Positions 8,864 through 20,195 of a stretch of DNA of 64,000 nucleotides are shown one piece after another. The number at the start of each line of letters is the position of its first letter. Within the stretch, counting starts at the first letter, position 1. The position numbers and the translations under genes were made by a program. The notes under the pieces were generated by a model. The model was not told the origin of the DNA and did not search any database. It saw only the letters and a program-made list of their open reading frames with translations. Origin of the DNA: Zygnema cylindricum (lineage: Eukaryota > Streptophyta > Zygnematophyceae > Zygnematales > Zygnemataceae). The DNA lies in assembly GCA_037447655.1 (NCBI GenBank), contig JBBHKE010000768.1, positions 62,001 through 126,000 of the forward strand. The letters are read 5' to 3'.

Positions 8864-10855
8864 GTAAGGCATCTAGTAGTTATAGATGAAGGAAAGTCTG
8901 TGGATCCCTTCAAGTATACAAAGTCAGTAAAATCAGATTTGAGTCAGAATATTCCGATGACTTTGATCTTCCTAACTATCCAGGTTTTAGAGAAGATGAC
9001 ATTCTTCCAAGTACGAATCAGACCAAAAAGGACTCGACTGTGGAAACTCTAGTGACAACTCTACCCGAAGCGGAAGACGTGGTGGAAATTGATTCAGAAT
9101 CAAGGGATAGGGGAGAAGCCGAGTTTGTTCGAAAAAATCCACGAGAACCATCTATTCCGGCCACAGATTTTGACGAGGGAAGGAGAAGTAGCAAAATACT
9201 AAAAGAAATACAGGTTAATAACAAGGTAACTAAACTATCTCATCAAAATGAACCTCAAACTTATGGAGAGGCGATGACTTGTCCAAAAAGAATCCTGTGG
9301 AAGACATCCGTCAATGAGGAGATGGCCTCATTTATGGCAGGCTATACTTGGGAGCTGGTGGATTGTCCACCTAACCGAATATCAATCGGTTGTAAGTGGG
9401 TTTTCAAATTAAAACTGAACCCAGATAACACAATCAAACGCTACAAGGCCAGATTAGTGGCAAAGGGATTTACACAAAAGGAGGGAATTGACTACGAGGA
9501 AACCTTTGCCCCGGTGGTCAGATTTTCCTCCGTCCGCATACTTCTCAGTTTAGCAGCAGCGTAAGACATGGAAGTGCACCAGATGGACATCAAGACAACC
9601 TTTTTGCATGGAGAATTGGAAGAGGAGATCTTCATGCGACAACCCGAAGGTTTTGTGGAGGAAGGAGAGGAGAGTAAGGTATGCCGGCTGATTAAATCTC
9701 TTTATGGTTTGAAACAGGCGCCTCGACAATGGAATAAGAAGCTTGATGTGTTTCTTACCAGTCTGGGATATATTCGGATCAGCTCAGATCACTCAATCTA
9801 TGTTTTCGAAGATGAGGAAAGGTTTTATATTTATTGCAATTTATGTTGATGATTTGCTTGTTTTAAGTAAATCAATGGAAAAAATTAATAAACTGAAAAC
9901 CGATCTTAAGGGGAGATTTGAAATGAAGGATATGGGAGAAGCAAAATATATTTTGGGAATTCAAGTAGAGAGAGACCGAAAAAGGAAAATTATAAGACTG
10001 ACTCAAAAGGAAGCAATAGGGAACATGCTTGAAAAATTTCAAATGGATAAAGCTAATATTTGTACAACTCCAATGGAGTTGAAGAAGGGAAGTGAGGGGA
10101 GTGAGGAAGAAGGAGTCATAGTCTTAGACGAGGAGTTATCTCTTGATGAATAGAAGTTCATGCAGACTATTCCTTACAGGCAAGTAGTGGGAAATCTAAT
10201 CTATTTTATGAATTGTACCCGGCCGGATTTAGCTGCAGCTGTAGGAGTGCTGAGTAGAAGTCTAAATGCTCCCACTAAGAAGGATTGGGAGGCAGCTAAG
10301 AGAGTCCTTAGATATTTGATAGGAACTAGGGATCTATGGTTGCATTTGGGTGGGGAGAATACTGAGATCACTACTTGGAGTGATGCCAGTTATGGTGATG
10401 GTCCGATGAGGAGATGCACTTCTGGATATGTATTATATGTGGGTGATGGGGCTTGTTGTTGGAGTAACAATCAGCAAAAGGTTATTGCTCAGTCCACCAT
10501 GGAGGCTGAGTATATGGCCTCTTGCTCTGCTATAAAAGAATTGATGTGGGTCAAGTCTTTGCTTGGTGAGCTTGGTCACCTTAAGAGTGGTGTGCAGAAA
10601 ATATTTTGTGATAATCAGGCAGCAATCGCTATTTTTGCCAATCCTAAACATCATTTTAAAGCCAAACACATGGACATCAGACTCAGCTTTGTTAGAGAGA
10701 AAGTAGAAAACAAAATAATTTGTTTAGAGTACAGACTAGATAGTGAGATGGTAGCAGATATGATGACCAAACCTGTGCCTTCCCCTAAGCTAATTTTCTG
10801 CAGGGAGAAGTGTGGTATGAAATTAAAGATTGACAAGAAAATAAGGGGAGTGTAG
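8864..10855 (+). pseudogene. Copia A reverse transcriptase and RNase H, in pieces
   Basis: From the TAA at 8863 the frame shifts by 1 nt near 8930, then runs open to 9564 ([34 protein letters not shown]). A TAA (9562) replaces Gln before DMEVHQMDIKT. The next piece, 9568-9849, carries LYGLKQAPRQW. A frameshift near 9830 precedes YVDDLLVL (RT active site). TAG at 10151 replaces Gln. The last frame, 10160-10855, holds the RNase H part (WSDASYG, AQSTMEAEYMA, CDNQAAIAI, KHMDIRL). Catalytic motifs remain but the frame is broken at least four times. Confidence 0.9.
10838..10850 (+). promoter_or_regulatory. Polypurine tract of element A
   Basis: AAAATAAGGGGAG lies directly before the 3' LTR start TGTAGAAACT. 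The matching tract in B is before 28076. It should prime plus-strand synthesis. It also overlaps the last codons of the pol frame. Confidence 0.85.
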
Positions 10856-11898
10856 AAACTAATGGTTTTAAAGTATTTTCTAGGTCTAAATAGAAATAAA
10901 GAAGCCGAGGCAGTCTACCTCTAACTTCTCTCTCCAACTCTCAAACTTGTCGCAGTCACTGAGAAATTGGAGAGGAAGCTAGAGCCATGGCTAACTAGGC
11001 TATCGTGAGGTTTACGGGAAATTTATACTAGTTACGGAATTATTTACTAAAAGGTATATGCAGGCCACACGATTTAATCCTGGTACCTGCCGGGCAACAA
11101 CCAAAAATAGCCGGTAGCCTTAGCCGTTAAGTTTAGCAGAAGTGTTACGTATTATATAGTACGATATTTACTTAAGCATTAATACGTAGGTTAAATCATT
11201 TAACTGTAACTTTGTACGGTATTCATAGATTCGGTAATGTATAAGTACGGAATACGGTACATGCATGAAATCAATACCGCGTATTGATTTCGTAAGTGAA
11301 ACGAATACCGCGCATGTATTTATTAAGGCTACGATTAAATTAAATTCTAATCGGACGGCCGGAATTAGCGCCGAGATCGCGGAAGAAGATTTCGGCCGTT
11401 TGTGGCCATCGCCACATCGGATGACGCGTGGCGAAATAACATTGGATCGTGGAATCTCCAGAGATTATGGCACCGAATCCGGATATGACATGTGTCGACA
11501 TTTGGGCCATGTTGTACAATGTTCTTACATAAAGTACACCGACAGTTGTACTTTTGCGTACGGAACTGTATTTTGATTGGTTTCCGTACATCAGTAGATA
11601 GAGTCTGTGAGAGATATAGGACTTAGAAAAATTAGGAGATAGGACCCTCTCTCGCAAAGAGCTTGTGTACAAAAGGTCAACTTTGACCCTCCATAACTTA
11701 CTGCTCAGGGGAGCAAATTCAAAGATTCTTTTTGCTATCGACTCAAGGGAGTCTTGCCTTCACAGGGGTGCAAGTGGTCATAGTTTTTTTCCGCCAGGGT
11801 GGCAGTTATTTTTGGTGAAACACAAAGGGGTCAGGATTATCCTAGAGGCTTCTTGGAAGCTTTCCAATCTGAGGACTTATGGAGGTCTCAGGGTTTCA
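10851..11898 (+). repeat. 3' LTR of element A
   Basis: 1048 bp, TGTAGAAACT to GGGTTTCA, followed exactly by the target duplication TATTG. It lacks the solo LTR found in the 5' copy. The tRNA-like block (about 11068-11145) is present but its B box is degraded (GATTAAATC). Confidence 0.95.
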
Positions 11899-14253
11899 TA
11901 TTGCAACGATCTCTCTTGTCTTTACATGGAGATGGAAAGTGCTGGATGGACATGCACTATGAAGATGAAAGTTAACACTCTCATCATGAAGTTGCTATAG
12001 GAGTACGAATATATAGTGTATGGATTGCAGGAAATGGATGATAGTGCTTAGAAGTGGAACACCGTGGTGTGAATGATACTTGTGTAGGAGAACACCATTG
12101 AGATTCGGAGGAAAACGCGTTAAAGCTCTAGCTGCCAGAACGGAACGGTGGAGAAAGGATCCGAAGAAGCCGTACAACAGCTTTAAAAGGAAAAAAGATC
12201 AATCAGGCTGCCAGAACGGAACGGTGGAGAAAGGATCCGAAGAAGCCGTACAACAGCTTTAAAAGGAAAAAAGATCAATCTGGAGAACTGAGCACTCCAA
12301 AGGGCCTTTGCCATTTTTTGCAAAAAACCGGGCACTTCATAGCTGATTGCATCAAGCTATCTGAGTTCACGCTTCAAAAAAATCGTGGAGGGGGTTTGAC
12401 TGGAGGGAAAAGAAAGCACTTGTGGTCACACGAGTGAAAAGAGAGATTGAGAAGGACAAGTCTTCCGAGGAGGAAGATGGGGAGCTTCATCTTGACAAAA
12501 ATCTAGAGGAGAAGGAGATTCCTCAGAAACAAAAGTGTGCCCTTCGAGCCATTCGGGAAGCTCCCGAGGAGGGATGGATCATCAACTCAGGTGCATCCAT
12601 GCATATGTGTCGTGATATGCACCTCTTCACTAAGCTAAGAAAGATCCCTACTGTGGAAATAGAGTATGGGGATGGGAGAGTAGTTACCACAGATCTAGTG
12701 GGTTCGCTATATCTGAAAGTCTTAGTGGAGGGTAAGACTTCTATACTTACATTCTCAGATGTATTGTACATTCCTCAGCTGAGTAAAAATCTGCCTCTAA
12801 GTTTGTTTTAGATGACAAAGAGTTTGATACCTTCACTAGAAAGGGTGTCTTTACAGCTTATTATGGGGATGAAGTCTACTTCACGATAGATAAAGGTAGC
12901 TAAGGAATATTTTGGCTTAACCTAAGTAATGAAAAGATGAATGCTTACCATGTTGGTGTTCCTAAGTTGATGATTTGGCATAAGCGGTTGGGGCATGTGC
13001 ATTTTGATAGGTTAAGGGAAATGAAAAAGCTTGGGGTAGTAGAAGGCATTCAGTTTGGGGATAATGAAATGATGGATGATTGTAGTGGTTGTGCTTAAAA
13101 GAAGGCTCACAGACTTGCCTTTCCCAGAGCCGCCATATATAGAGGTGAGAAAGTATTAGATTTGGTCTACACAGATATTTCGGGACCTGGAAAAGTACCT
13201 TCATTTGGAGGAAAGAGGTTTTTGATCACAATAACCGATGACTGGTCTAGATACTCTAGAGTGTATTTCCTAAAAACAAAGTCTGAAGCATCAACTTACT
13301 TCAAAGAATATAAAGCATGGAGTGAGAAGTTGCATGAAACCCCCATTAAGAGGATAAAGAATGACAATGGGGGGGAATATACCTTTAACCAGTTTGAGGA
13401 ATATTTGAGAGATGAGGGAGTGTAGCACCACAAAATTGTACCATATAACCCTAAACTAAATGGGGTAGCTCAGAGATTGAATCGAACAGTAGAAGATAGT
13501 GCATGCAGTATGTTGGCCAATAAGATAATAGGAAAGAGATTTTGGGCAGAAGCAATGAACGGTGCTAACTACATTAAGAAATAGAGTATTTACCTCAGTT
13601 GTAAAGGGAGTGACACCTTATGAGAGATTGATTGGAAGGAAACCAGTTATCTCACACCTTAAAGTTTTCGATAGCCAAGTTTTAAGTCTTGACACAGATA
13701 GAAAAAACTAGAAACTAGATGCTAAGAAAAAAACTTATATACTTTGTGGGATATGATGAGGATATTAAGGGATATAGAGTCTATGACTTAGCAAAGAAAG
13801 ATATCATTCTGGTCAAACACCTAATTTTCATGGATGAACGAAAATCATTTGACCCCTTCAAATGTACAAAGAATATAAGAATCAGATTTGAGTCCGAAAG
13901 TGAGGAGAACTCAGTCATTCTAGAAAAGGACATGAGTGAAACTGTGATTGCATATTTAGGGGAGATCACAATTACGAGGACTCACCGGAAACCTCAAATA
14001 CCCCTATGGACTTCGAGGAGATAGAAGACGTGGGACCATAATCGCCTTCTATCGACATGGGAGCTGATGGGAGAGTGAGGAGAAATCAAACACTTCCATC
14101 CATTCGAGCTTCGGAGTTTGAGGGAGGGAAAAGGAGCAGCATAAAAATAAAGTAAAAAGATGCCACTCATAAGGTAAATAAGCTATCTCACCCAGATGAG
14201 CTTGAGTCTTACTCGGAGGTAGTGAATAGTCCTAAGAAAGAAAGGTGGATTTT
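11899..14253 (+). pseudogene. Family-2 copia element C: gag tail, protease, integrase
   Basis: Continuation of the gag frame broken at 4560. Order: gag end, zinc knuckle near 12310, protease motif NSGASMHMC near 12590 (catalytic Asp now Asn), pre-integrase WHKRLGHV near 12977, integrase DWSRYSRVYF and NDNGGEYTF near 13240-13390, FWAEAMN near 13545, then linker to about 14253 where the sequence breaks off. Many stops and frameshifts. The RT region is missing and replaced by an inverted repeat. Confidence 0.85.
12132..12283 (+). repeat. Two-copy 76-bp tandem duplication in element C gag
   Basis: Units 12132-12207 and 12208-12283 both start CTGCCAGAACGGAACGGTGG and are practically identical (one base differs near the end). 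Only one unit exists in D3 (about 21955-22030), so this is a local duplication. 76 is not a multiple of 3, so it also shifts the frame. Confidence 0.95.
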
Positions 14254-14667
14254 TTGTTGCTTACTACTCCATCAGCATACACCTTCCCCATCATACAACA
14301 CATACCCAGAAGTGCATCTTCTCATTGATGCATCCTATAACTGTCATCACTCGAAGTGGTGATGTTAATGTGCTCCCCTCCCAAATGCAGCAATAACTCT
14401 TTAGTTCCCACCAGATATCTCATGACCCTTTGGCTGCTTGCCAGTCTCACTTTCTAGGATCTTAATGATTGTAGAAAGAGAGACTGGGAGGCAGCCAAAG
14501 GGTCATGATATATCTGGTGGGAACTCAAGAGTTATGGTTGCATTAAGGAGGGGAGCACACTAACATCACTACTTCGAGTGATGAGAGTTATGGGACGCAC
14601 GAATGAGAAGATGCACTTCTCGGTATGTGTTGTATGTTGGGGAAGGTGTATGCTATTGGAGTAGTAG
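14254..14667. repeat. Large inverted repeat (foldback) of copia RNase H sequence
   Basis: Left arm about 14262-14455 and right arm 14473-14667 are reverse complements at about 90% identity over some 195 bp, separated by 17 nt. The right arm reads as family-2 RNase H sequence (compare 31108-31300: GGAGGCAGCCAAA, AGAGTTATGGTTGCATT). The left arm is the same region reversed. A transcript through it could form a long hairpin. Confidence 0.92.
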
Positions 14668-14671
14668 TTAT

Positions 14672-15511
14672 TTTTAGTTGGTTACTAAAAATATACCTGA
14701 CGAACCCGGGATTTGATCTCACTACCTATCATTCGTCAAGTTGGTCAATAGCGGTCAACTTTATCCTATTAGACTACGACTAATGCTAAATGCTATAGTA
14801 TGTGATAAATATATATGTATTAAGGAGGGAACAAATTCATTTAACTGCAACTCTATACGGTATGCATAGATACAGTTTTATGAAGTACGAAGTACGATAC
14901 TACTTTGAAAAGGATACTGCCTATTTTGTTTCGACAGCGAAACAATTATCGCGCAAGTATTTATAACGGCTGAGATTGCATTTTGGGTCAAATCCAACGG
15001 TGCACATCATCGCCCGAATCCCAGAATGGTCACTTTGGCATGTAGTGACGTGGCATGACCTTGCGCCATGTGGAGAGATAACATTCGGTTGGAGGAATCT
15101 CGAGGAACGTACTAACCAGTGGAGAATGGACACGCATCCGTTTAATGGCCTTGTTGTACAAAGGTCGTACAAAAAGTACTCGGCACTAGTACTTTTATGT
15201 ACTCTATAGTGTTCAGATTGGTTTGTACAGTTAGTAGATAGGGGTTGTGAGAGGGAGCTAGGACTTAGAAAAATCTGGTAGATGGTCTTCTCTCTCTTTG
15301 AGAGGTTGTATAAATTGGCATTTTTGCCGGCTAATAACTTATCGCCTGGTTGGGCATTTTCAAATATTCTTTTCCCTACGGACTCACGGGAGTCCAGGTT
15401 GCAGAAAGGTGTAGTGAGATTGTCTGCTTGTCTCCCATGGAAAGTGGGTTATTTGATAATTATCTAGAGGCTCAATATACTATGTAGTCCAATAGAGGAC
15501 ACAAAATTTCA
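14672..15511 (+). repeat. 5'-truncated LTR of family-2 element D4
   Basis: Begins abruptly after the foldback at a point equal to D1 LTR offset about 190 (GGTTACTAAAAATATACC) and ends AATTTCA at 15511. Essentially identical to 2590-2928 at first, then visibly more diverged up to the LTR end. Antisense tRNA-like block with exact A box (TAGTCTAATAGG) and B box (GATCAAATC). Confidence 0.88.
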
Positions 15512-17726
15512 GGTTATGGGCCCACCCTCTAGGGTGCCTACTTTTAATGGATCTAGGTTCATCAATTGGGAAGCCATGATGATAGTAGCTTTGTGCGAAA
15601 AACGATACTGGGGTATCATTAGGGGACAAGTGAAATGTCCACCTTTGGGAACTCTACCAGGATTTAGAGGAGCAAAGTTTCCTACAGCAAAGGCTACCTT
15701 AGCGGAGGAGGCAGATAATTGGGATAGCAATGTGTTTGAAAAGGGGAAAGGGAAGGAAACACCCCTCACACCTATTGCCACAATACCGAGAGCGGCGACC
15801 GTAAAGACCGCGGAGAACAATACTCAAATGTGGGAGGATGTAAACATGGCTGCCAAGAACTTCATTCTGAGGCACCTCACTCAAGCTTTGGCCACCCCTC
15901 CTCTACACATTTACAAGGCCGAGGAGTTGTGGGTGAGTTTGGTGGAGATTTATATAGCTAGAACTATTCAAGAGCTCTCGTTCGCTGAGCAAAACTTAGT
16001 GAGTTACACTTACAAAGGAGGAAAGATGATAGATTACTGTAATTATCTTTCTTTTTTGTATATGGAGATGGAAAGTGCCGGGTAGATAGGTAGAATGAAA
16101 ATGAAAGTTAAAACCCTTATCATGAAGTTACCAGACGAGTTCGAAAACAAAGTGTACCGAGTACAGGAAATGCATGATAGTTCATGGAAATGGAATACAG
16201 TGGTCAGGATTATACTTGTGGAGGAAAACACAATGGAGATTAGGAGAGGAGGAAAGAGCATTCAAACTCTAGCAATAGGAGGGGACCGATGGGGGAAGGA
16301 CCCAAAGAAACCTTACAAAAGGGAAAGAGATCATTTTGAGGGACCGAGGCCCCCAAAGGGTCTTTGTCATTTTTGCAAAAAGACAAGACACTTCATCGCA
16401 GATTGTGTCTAGCTCTCGAAGACCAAGGCTCTTAGAGAAACGTGGAGGGGGTTCTTTTGGAGGGAAAAATAAGGCACTTGTGGTTACAGAAGTGATAGGA
16501 GAAACCGAGGATGGGTCATTTGAGGAGGACGGGGAGCTTTTTCTTGACCAAAATCTAGAGGAGAAAGATATCCCTTGGAGACAGAAGTGTGCCCTTAGAG
16601 CAATTCGCGAAGCTTCATTAGAAGGATGGATCATCCACTCAGGTGCATCCATACATATGTATCCTGATAAAAAACTCTTCACTAAGCTAACAAAGATCCC
16701 TACTGTAGAGAGAGAGTATGGGGGTGGGAGAGTGGTTACTATAGATCTAGTGGGATTTGTAAATCAGAAAATCTTAGTGGAGGGTAAGACTTCTATACTT
16801 ACATTCTTAGATGTACTCTACATTCCTCAGCTGAGTAAAAATCTTGTCTCTACGTCTGTGTTAGATGACAAAGAGTTTGATACCTTCACCAGAAAGGGAG
16901 TCTTTACAGCTAAGTTTGGGGATGAAGTTTACTTCACGGCATATAAGGGTAGCGAAGGCATGTTTTAGGCTTAACTTGAGTTATGAAAAGAAAAATTCTT
17001 ATTATGTTGGTGTTCCTAAGTTGATGATTTGGCATAAGCGGTTAAGGCATGTGCATTTTGATAGGTTGAGGGAAATGTAAAAGCTTGGGGTAGTAGAAGG
17101 AATTCAATTTGGGGATAATGAAATGATGGATGATTGTTGTGGTTGTACTCAAGGTAAGGCTTACAAACTTCCCTTTCCCTAAGCCGTGACATATAGAGGT
17201 AATAAAGTGTTAGATTTGGTCCACACAGATATTTGGGGACGCGGAAAAGTACCTTCGGTTGGAGGAAAGAGTTTTATGATGACAATGACTGGTGACTTGT
17301 CTATATACTCTCGAGTCTACTTTCTGAAATCAAAGTCTGAAATATCAACATACTTCAAAGAATATAAAGCATGGAGTGAGAAGTTGCATGAAACCCCCAT
17401 TAAAAGGATAAGAGTTATAATGGGGGGGAATATACCTCAATTAGTTTGAGGATTATTTGTGAGATGACGGAGTGCAGCACCAAAATAAAATACAATATAA
17501 CCCAGAAAAAAATGGGGTAGCTGAGAGATTGAATCGAACACTAGGAGATAGTGCATGCAGTATGTTGGCACACAAGAAAATATGAAAGAGATTTTGGGCA
17601 GAAGCAATGAACTATGCCAACTACATTTAGAATAGAGTCCTTACCTCAGCTGTAAAAGGAGTGACATCTTATGAGAGATGGGTTGGAAGAAAACCAAATA
17701 TCTCACACCTTAAAGTATTCGGTAGC
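15512..17726 (+). pseudogene. Family-2 copia element D4: gag, protease, partial integrase
   Basis: Primer-site sequence GGTTATGGGCCCACC at 15512-15526 opens the gag frame (GPPSRVPTFNGSRFINWEAMM). Gag is open to a TAG at 16083, resumes at 16095, zinc knuckle near 16365. Protease motif reads HSGASIHM (Asp to His), so inactive. Pre-integrase and integrase pieces run to about 17726 (HLKVFGS), then the sequence jumps directly into the 3' part of an LTR. RT and RNase H are missing. Confidence 0.87.
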
Positions 17727-18048
17727 AGAATAATCCGATTGGTTCGTAGAGTTAGTAAATAGGGGTTGTGAGAGGGAATAGGACTTAAAAAAATCTGGTA
17801 GATGGTCTTCTCTCTCTTTGAGAGGTTGTATAAATTGGCATTTTTGTCGACTTATAACTTATCGCTTGGTTGGGCGTTTTCAAAGATTTTTTTTCCTACG
17901 GACTCACAAGAGTCCAGCTGCACATGGGTGTAGTCAGATTGTCTGCTTGTCTACTTGGGTAGCACTGGTTGCCATTGAAAGTGGGTTAGTTAATAACTAT
18001 CTACAGGCTTCCTGTATTTTGTAGTCCAATGGAGGACACAGATTTTCA
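17727..18048 (+). repeat. 3' LTR remnant closing the family-2 complex
   Basis: Matches the last third of the D1/D4 LTRs (GGGGTTGTGAGAGGGA, GGTAGATGGTCTTCTCTC, TGTAGTCCAATGGAGGACAC) and ends TTTTCA at 18048. Right after it the minus-strand integrase of element E resumes, so this is the outer right end of the complex that began at 2400. Confidence 0.85.
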
Positions 18049-19988
18049 ACCTACTACTTTATCAGCCATCATAAATTTAACACTCTCGGTTAGATTTCTA
18101 TTTAACCTTTTTGAGACTCCATTCTGCTCAAAAGTATATGGAACATTAAACTAATGAGAGATACCATTTTCTTTTAAATAAGCAGCAAATTCATTGGAAG
18201 TATATTTACCTCCATTATTAGATCTTAGAGAAAAAATTGATCTGCCGTGAATCTTTTCTACCCAGATCCAAAAATGTTGAAAGTGGGTGAAGACCTCATT
18301 TTTCTCCTTCATAAAATAGATCCGGCTGATTCTGGAAAAGTCATATGTGAATGTAACAAAGTATTTACTCCCAGCCAGAGATGATATTTTGGAGGGTCCC
18401 CACACATCTGAATAGATAAGCTCGAAGATATTAGTTGTTCTTAAATTTGCGGTTTGAGGTAAAGGAAGTTTTTGAAGCTTACCCGGAGCACAACCATCAG
18501 AAGTATTTGATTATTGCTGACCAAGTTTAACTCCTTTTACTATATCATTATTTGCGATCTTTTTGAGCCTTTTGTTATGAACATGACCCAATATTTTATG
18601 CCACAAAACATTACCACATAAGACACTGGAGGAAGCAAAAGAAGTTTTATTCACCAGGTCCATCCGGTACAAGTTGTTAGGGGCCCTAATTCTCATTACA
18701 CCTCCCCTTCCCTCTTTGCTAACTATTTTCTTTCTTTGTTTTTGAAGTATTTCAAAGCCTCTACTTTCTGCAATTGATGTAGAAAACAATTTCTTTTTAA
18801 GCTGAGGGACATACACCAGATCATAGAGAGTTATAAGAATTGCCTGACCAACTATCTCACACATAAGGATGACAGTCCCTTGGGCTTTTGCTTTAACTGT
18901 GGCACAACAAGCATAGTAGATTTGTCTAGTGGGGATAGTTTGAAGATCTGTAAAAGAGGCCTTGTTCCAGCACATATGAGAAGAGCTTACAGAGTCCATG
19001 ATCCATCCGTGGTCTTTGTCTCCCTCCATGAGTTTTGCAAGAGCGAAGAACTCTATATCATTAGGTTTAGGAAAACTGACAACATCCGACGCATTTTCCT
19101 TGTTTACCGACTCCGGATACGGTGTGCCAATTGAAAATGCCCCAGTTTTGGAAGAGGGTGGCGGTGGTATAAAAGGTGGCCGTTGTGGTGTGTAGATTTG
19201 TTTTGGCTTCCATCCATTTTTGAACACACCTATCTCACAAGCTTTGAGAAACCTAGGACATTGTTTATACAGATGTCCTTGACTGTAACACTAGACACAC
19301 TTGTTGTAAGATTGAAAACATTGATAACCCTGAGATATGTTTCCTTAATACTGAACATTAAAAGCTACAGAAGACTTTCCTCGATTAAGAGCTATAACTG
19401 TTGACTCTTCCTCTAGCACTAGTTCTATAGCTGTTGCTAGATTCTAGACTTACTTTTCCAATTTTTTAAGATTTGCTGAGGCTCCTTTTTATTCTGTAGG
19501 AATCTTGCATAAGAATCATAGCCTGATGGCAAGGGGAGAGGTTCCCCCCAAAACATGCATTCTTTGTTAGTAAAGCCAAAGTCCATTATTTTGAAACTAC
19601 CACCTGTATACCTATAGTCCCAAATGTTTCAAGCTGTAATAATCTCATGCTGAGCATTAGCTTTCAGCGAGATGATTTTCAGTGAGGTTTAAATTTCTGA
19701 CGCCTTTTTCATCTTAATATGTAACATAAACAAATCCTCTAAAATCATTAATTTTAAGAGATGTAAAGCTTGCTGATTTTTCCCACCATAGGATGCATCA
19801 ATTTTAGCAAGACTGCCATCAACTACATCAAAAAGTTTAACTTGAGTAAAATAGGACTCAACCAAATTAGACCTATAAAGGTATTTCCTTCCATTAAAAA
19901 CTGGTATCCGTGAGGGCGGGCCCGTAACTTTTTGTTCTGTGGATACTACACCCACTGAAGATGAAGATGAAGCAGGAGTAGTCATCAC
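18049..19988 (-). pseudogene. Family-3 copia element E: gag to integrase
   Basis: Minus strand. Gag starts at 19988 with an Ser-rich leader (PASSSSSVGVV) followed by KVTGPPSRIPVFNGRKYLY. A CCHC zinc knuckle with a stop inside lies near 19290-19330 (CYSQGHLYKQC). A long frame 19227-18511 carries the protease site MDSVSSSHMC (Gly to Val), the pre-integrase WHKILGHVHNKRL and a Cys-poor end. Integrase core 18405-18151 includes NNGGKYTSNEF. The frame reaches 18049 at ADKVVG and continues at 2399. Several stops; no function expected. Confidence 0.87.
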
Positions 19989-20195
19989 AGAATTAAGACA
20001 AGCAATAAGATCTCACAAATGATCAAAAAAACATACAGCTTTGGAACACAACCAAAGACTAATTAGGAAACTACATAGCTTACAAATATGACACAATGCA
20101 GATGATATTAAGAGGAATACAAGTGCAAATTACCACAAAAATCTGCAAACACATCACAGAGAAACTCTCTGTCAAAGACATCAAAATGCTAATGC
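19989..20195 (-). other. Leader of element E; its 5' LTR is absent
   Basis: A-rich untranslated sequence upstream of the E gag start. Where an LTR is expected, the plus-strand LTR of D3 begins (20196), so the E 5' LTR was lost or displaced. No other gene is seen. Confidence 0.5.

Larger units (their letters stand above)
4561..11898 (+). mobile_element. Full-length Ty1/copia retrotransposon A (family 1)
   Basis: Two LTRs (4561-6499 and 10851-11898) enclose gag, protease, integrase, reverse transcriptase and RNase H in copia order. Both ends are TG...CA and the element is flanked by exact 5-bp duplications TATTG. A primer site lies at 6500 and a purine tract at 10838-10850. The coding region is split by several stops and frameshifts, so the copy is not autonomous. 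The 5' LTR is longer than the 3' LTR because of a nested solo LTR. By eye the LTRs are about 93% identical over the first 300 bp, an older insertion. Confidence 0.95.
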
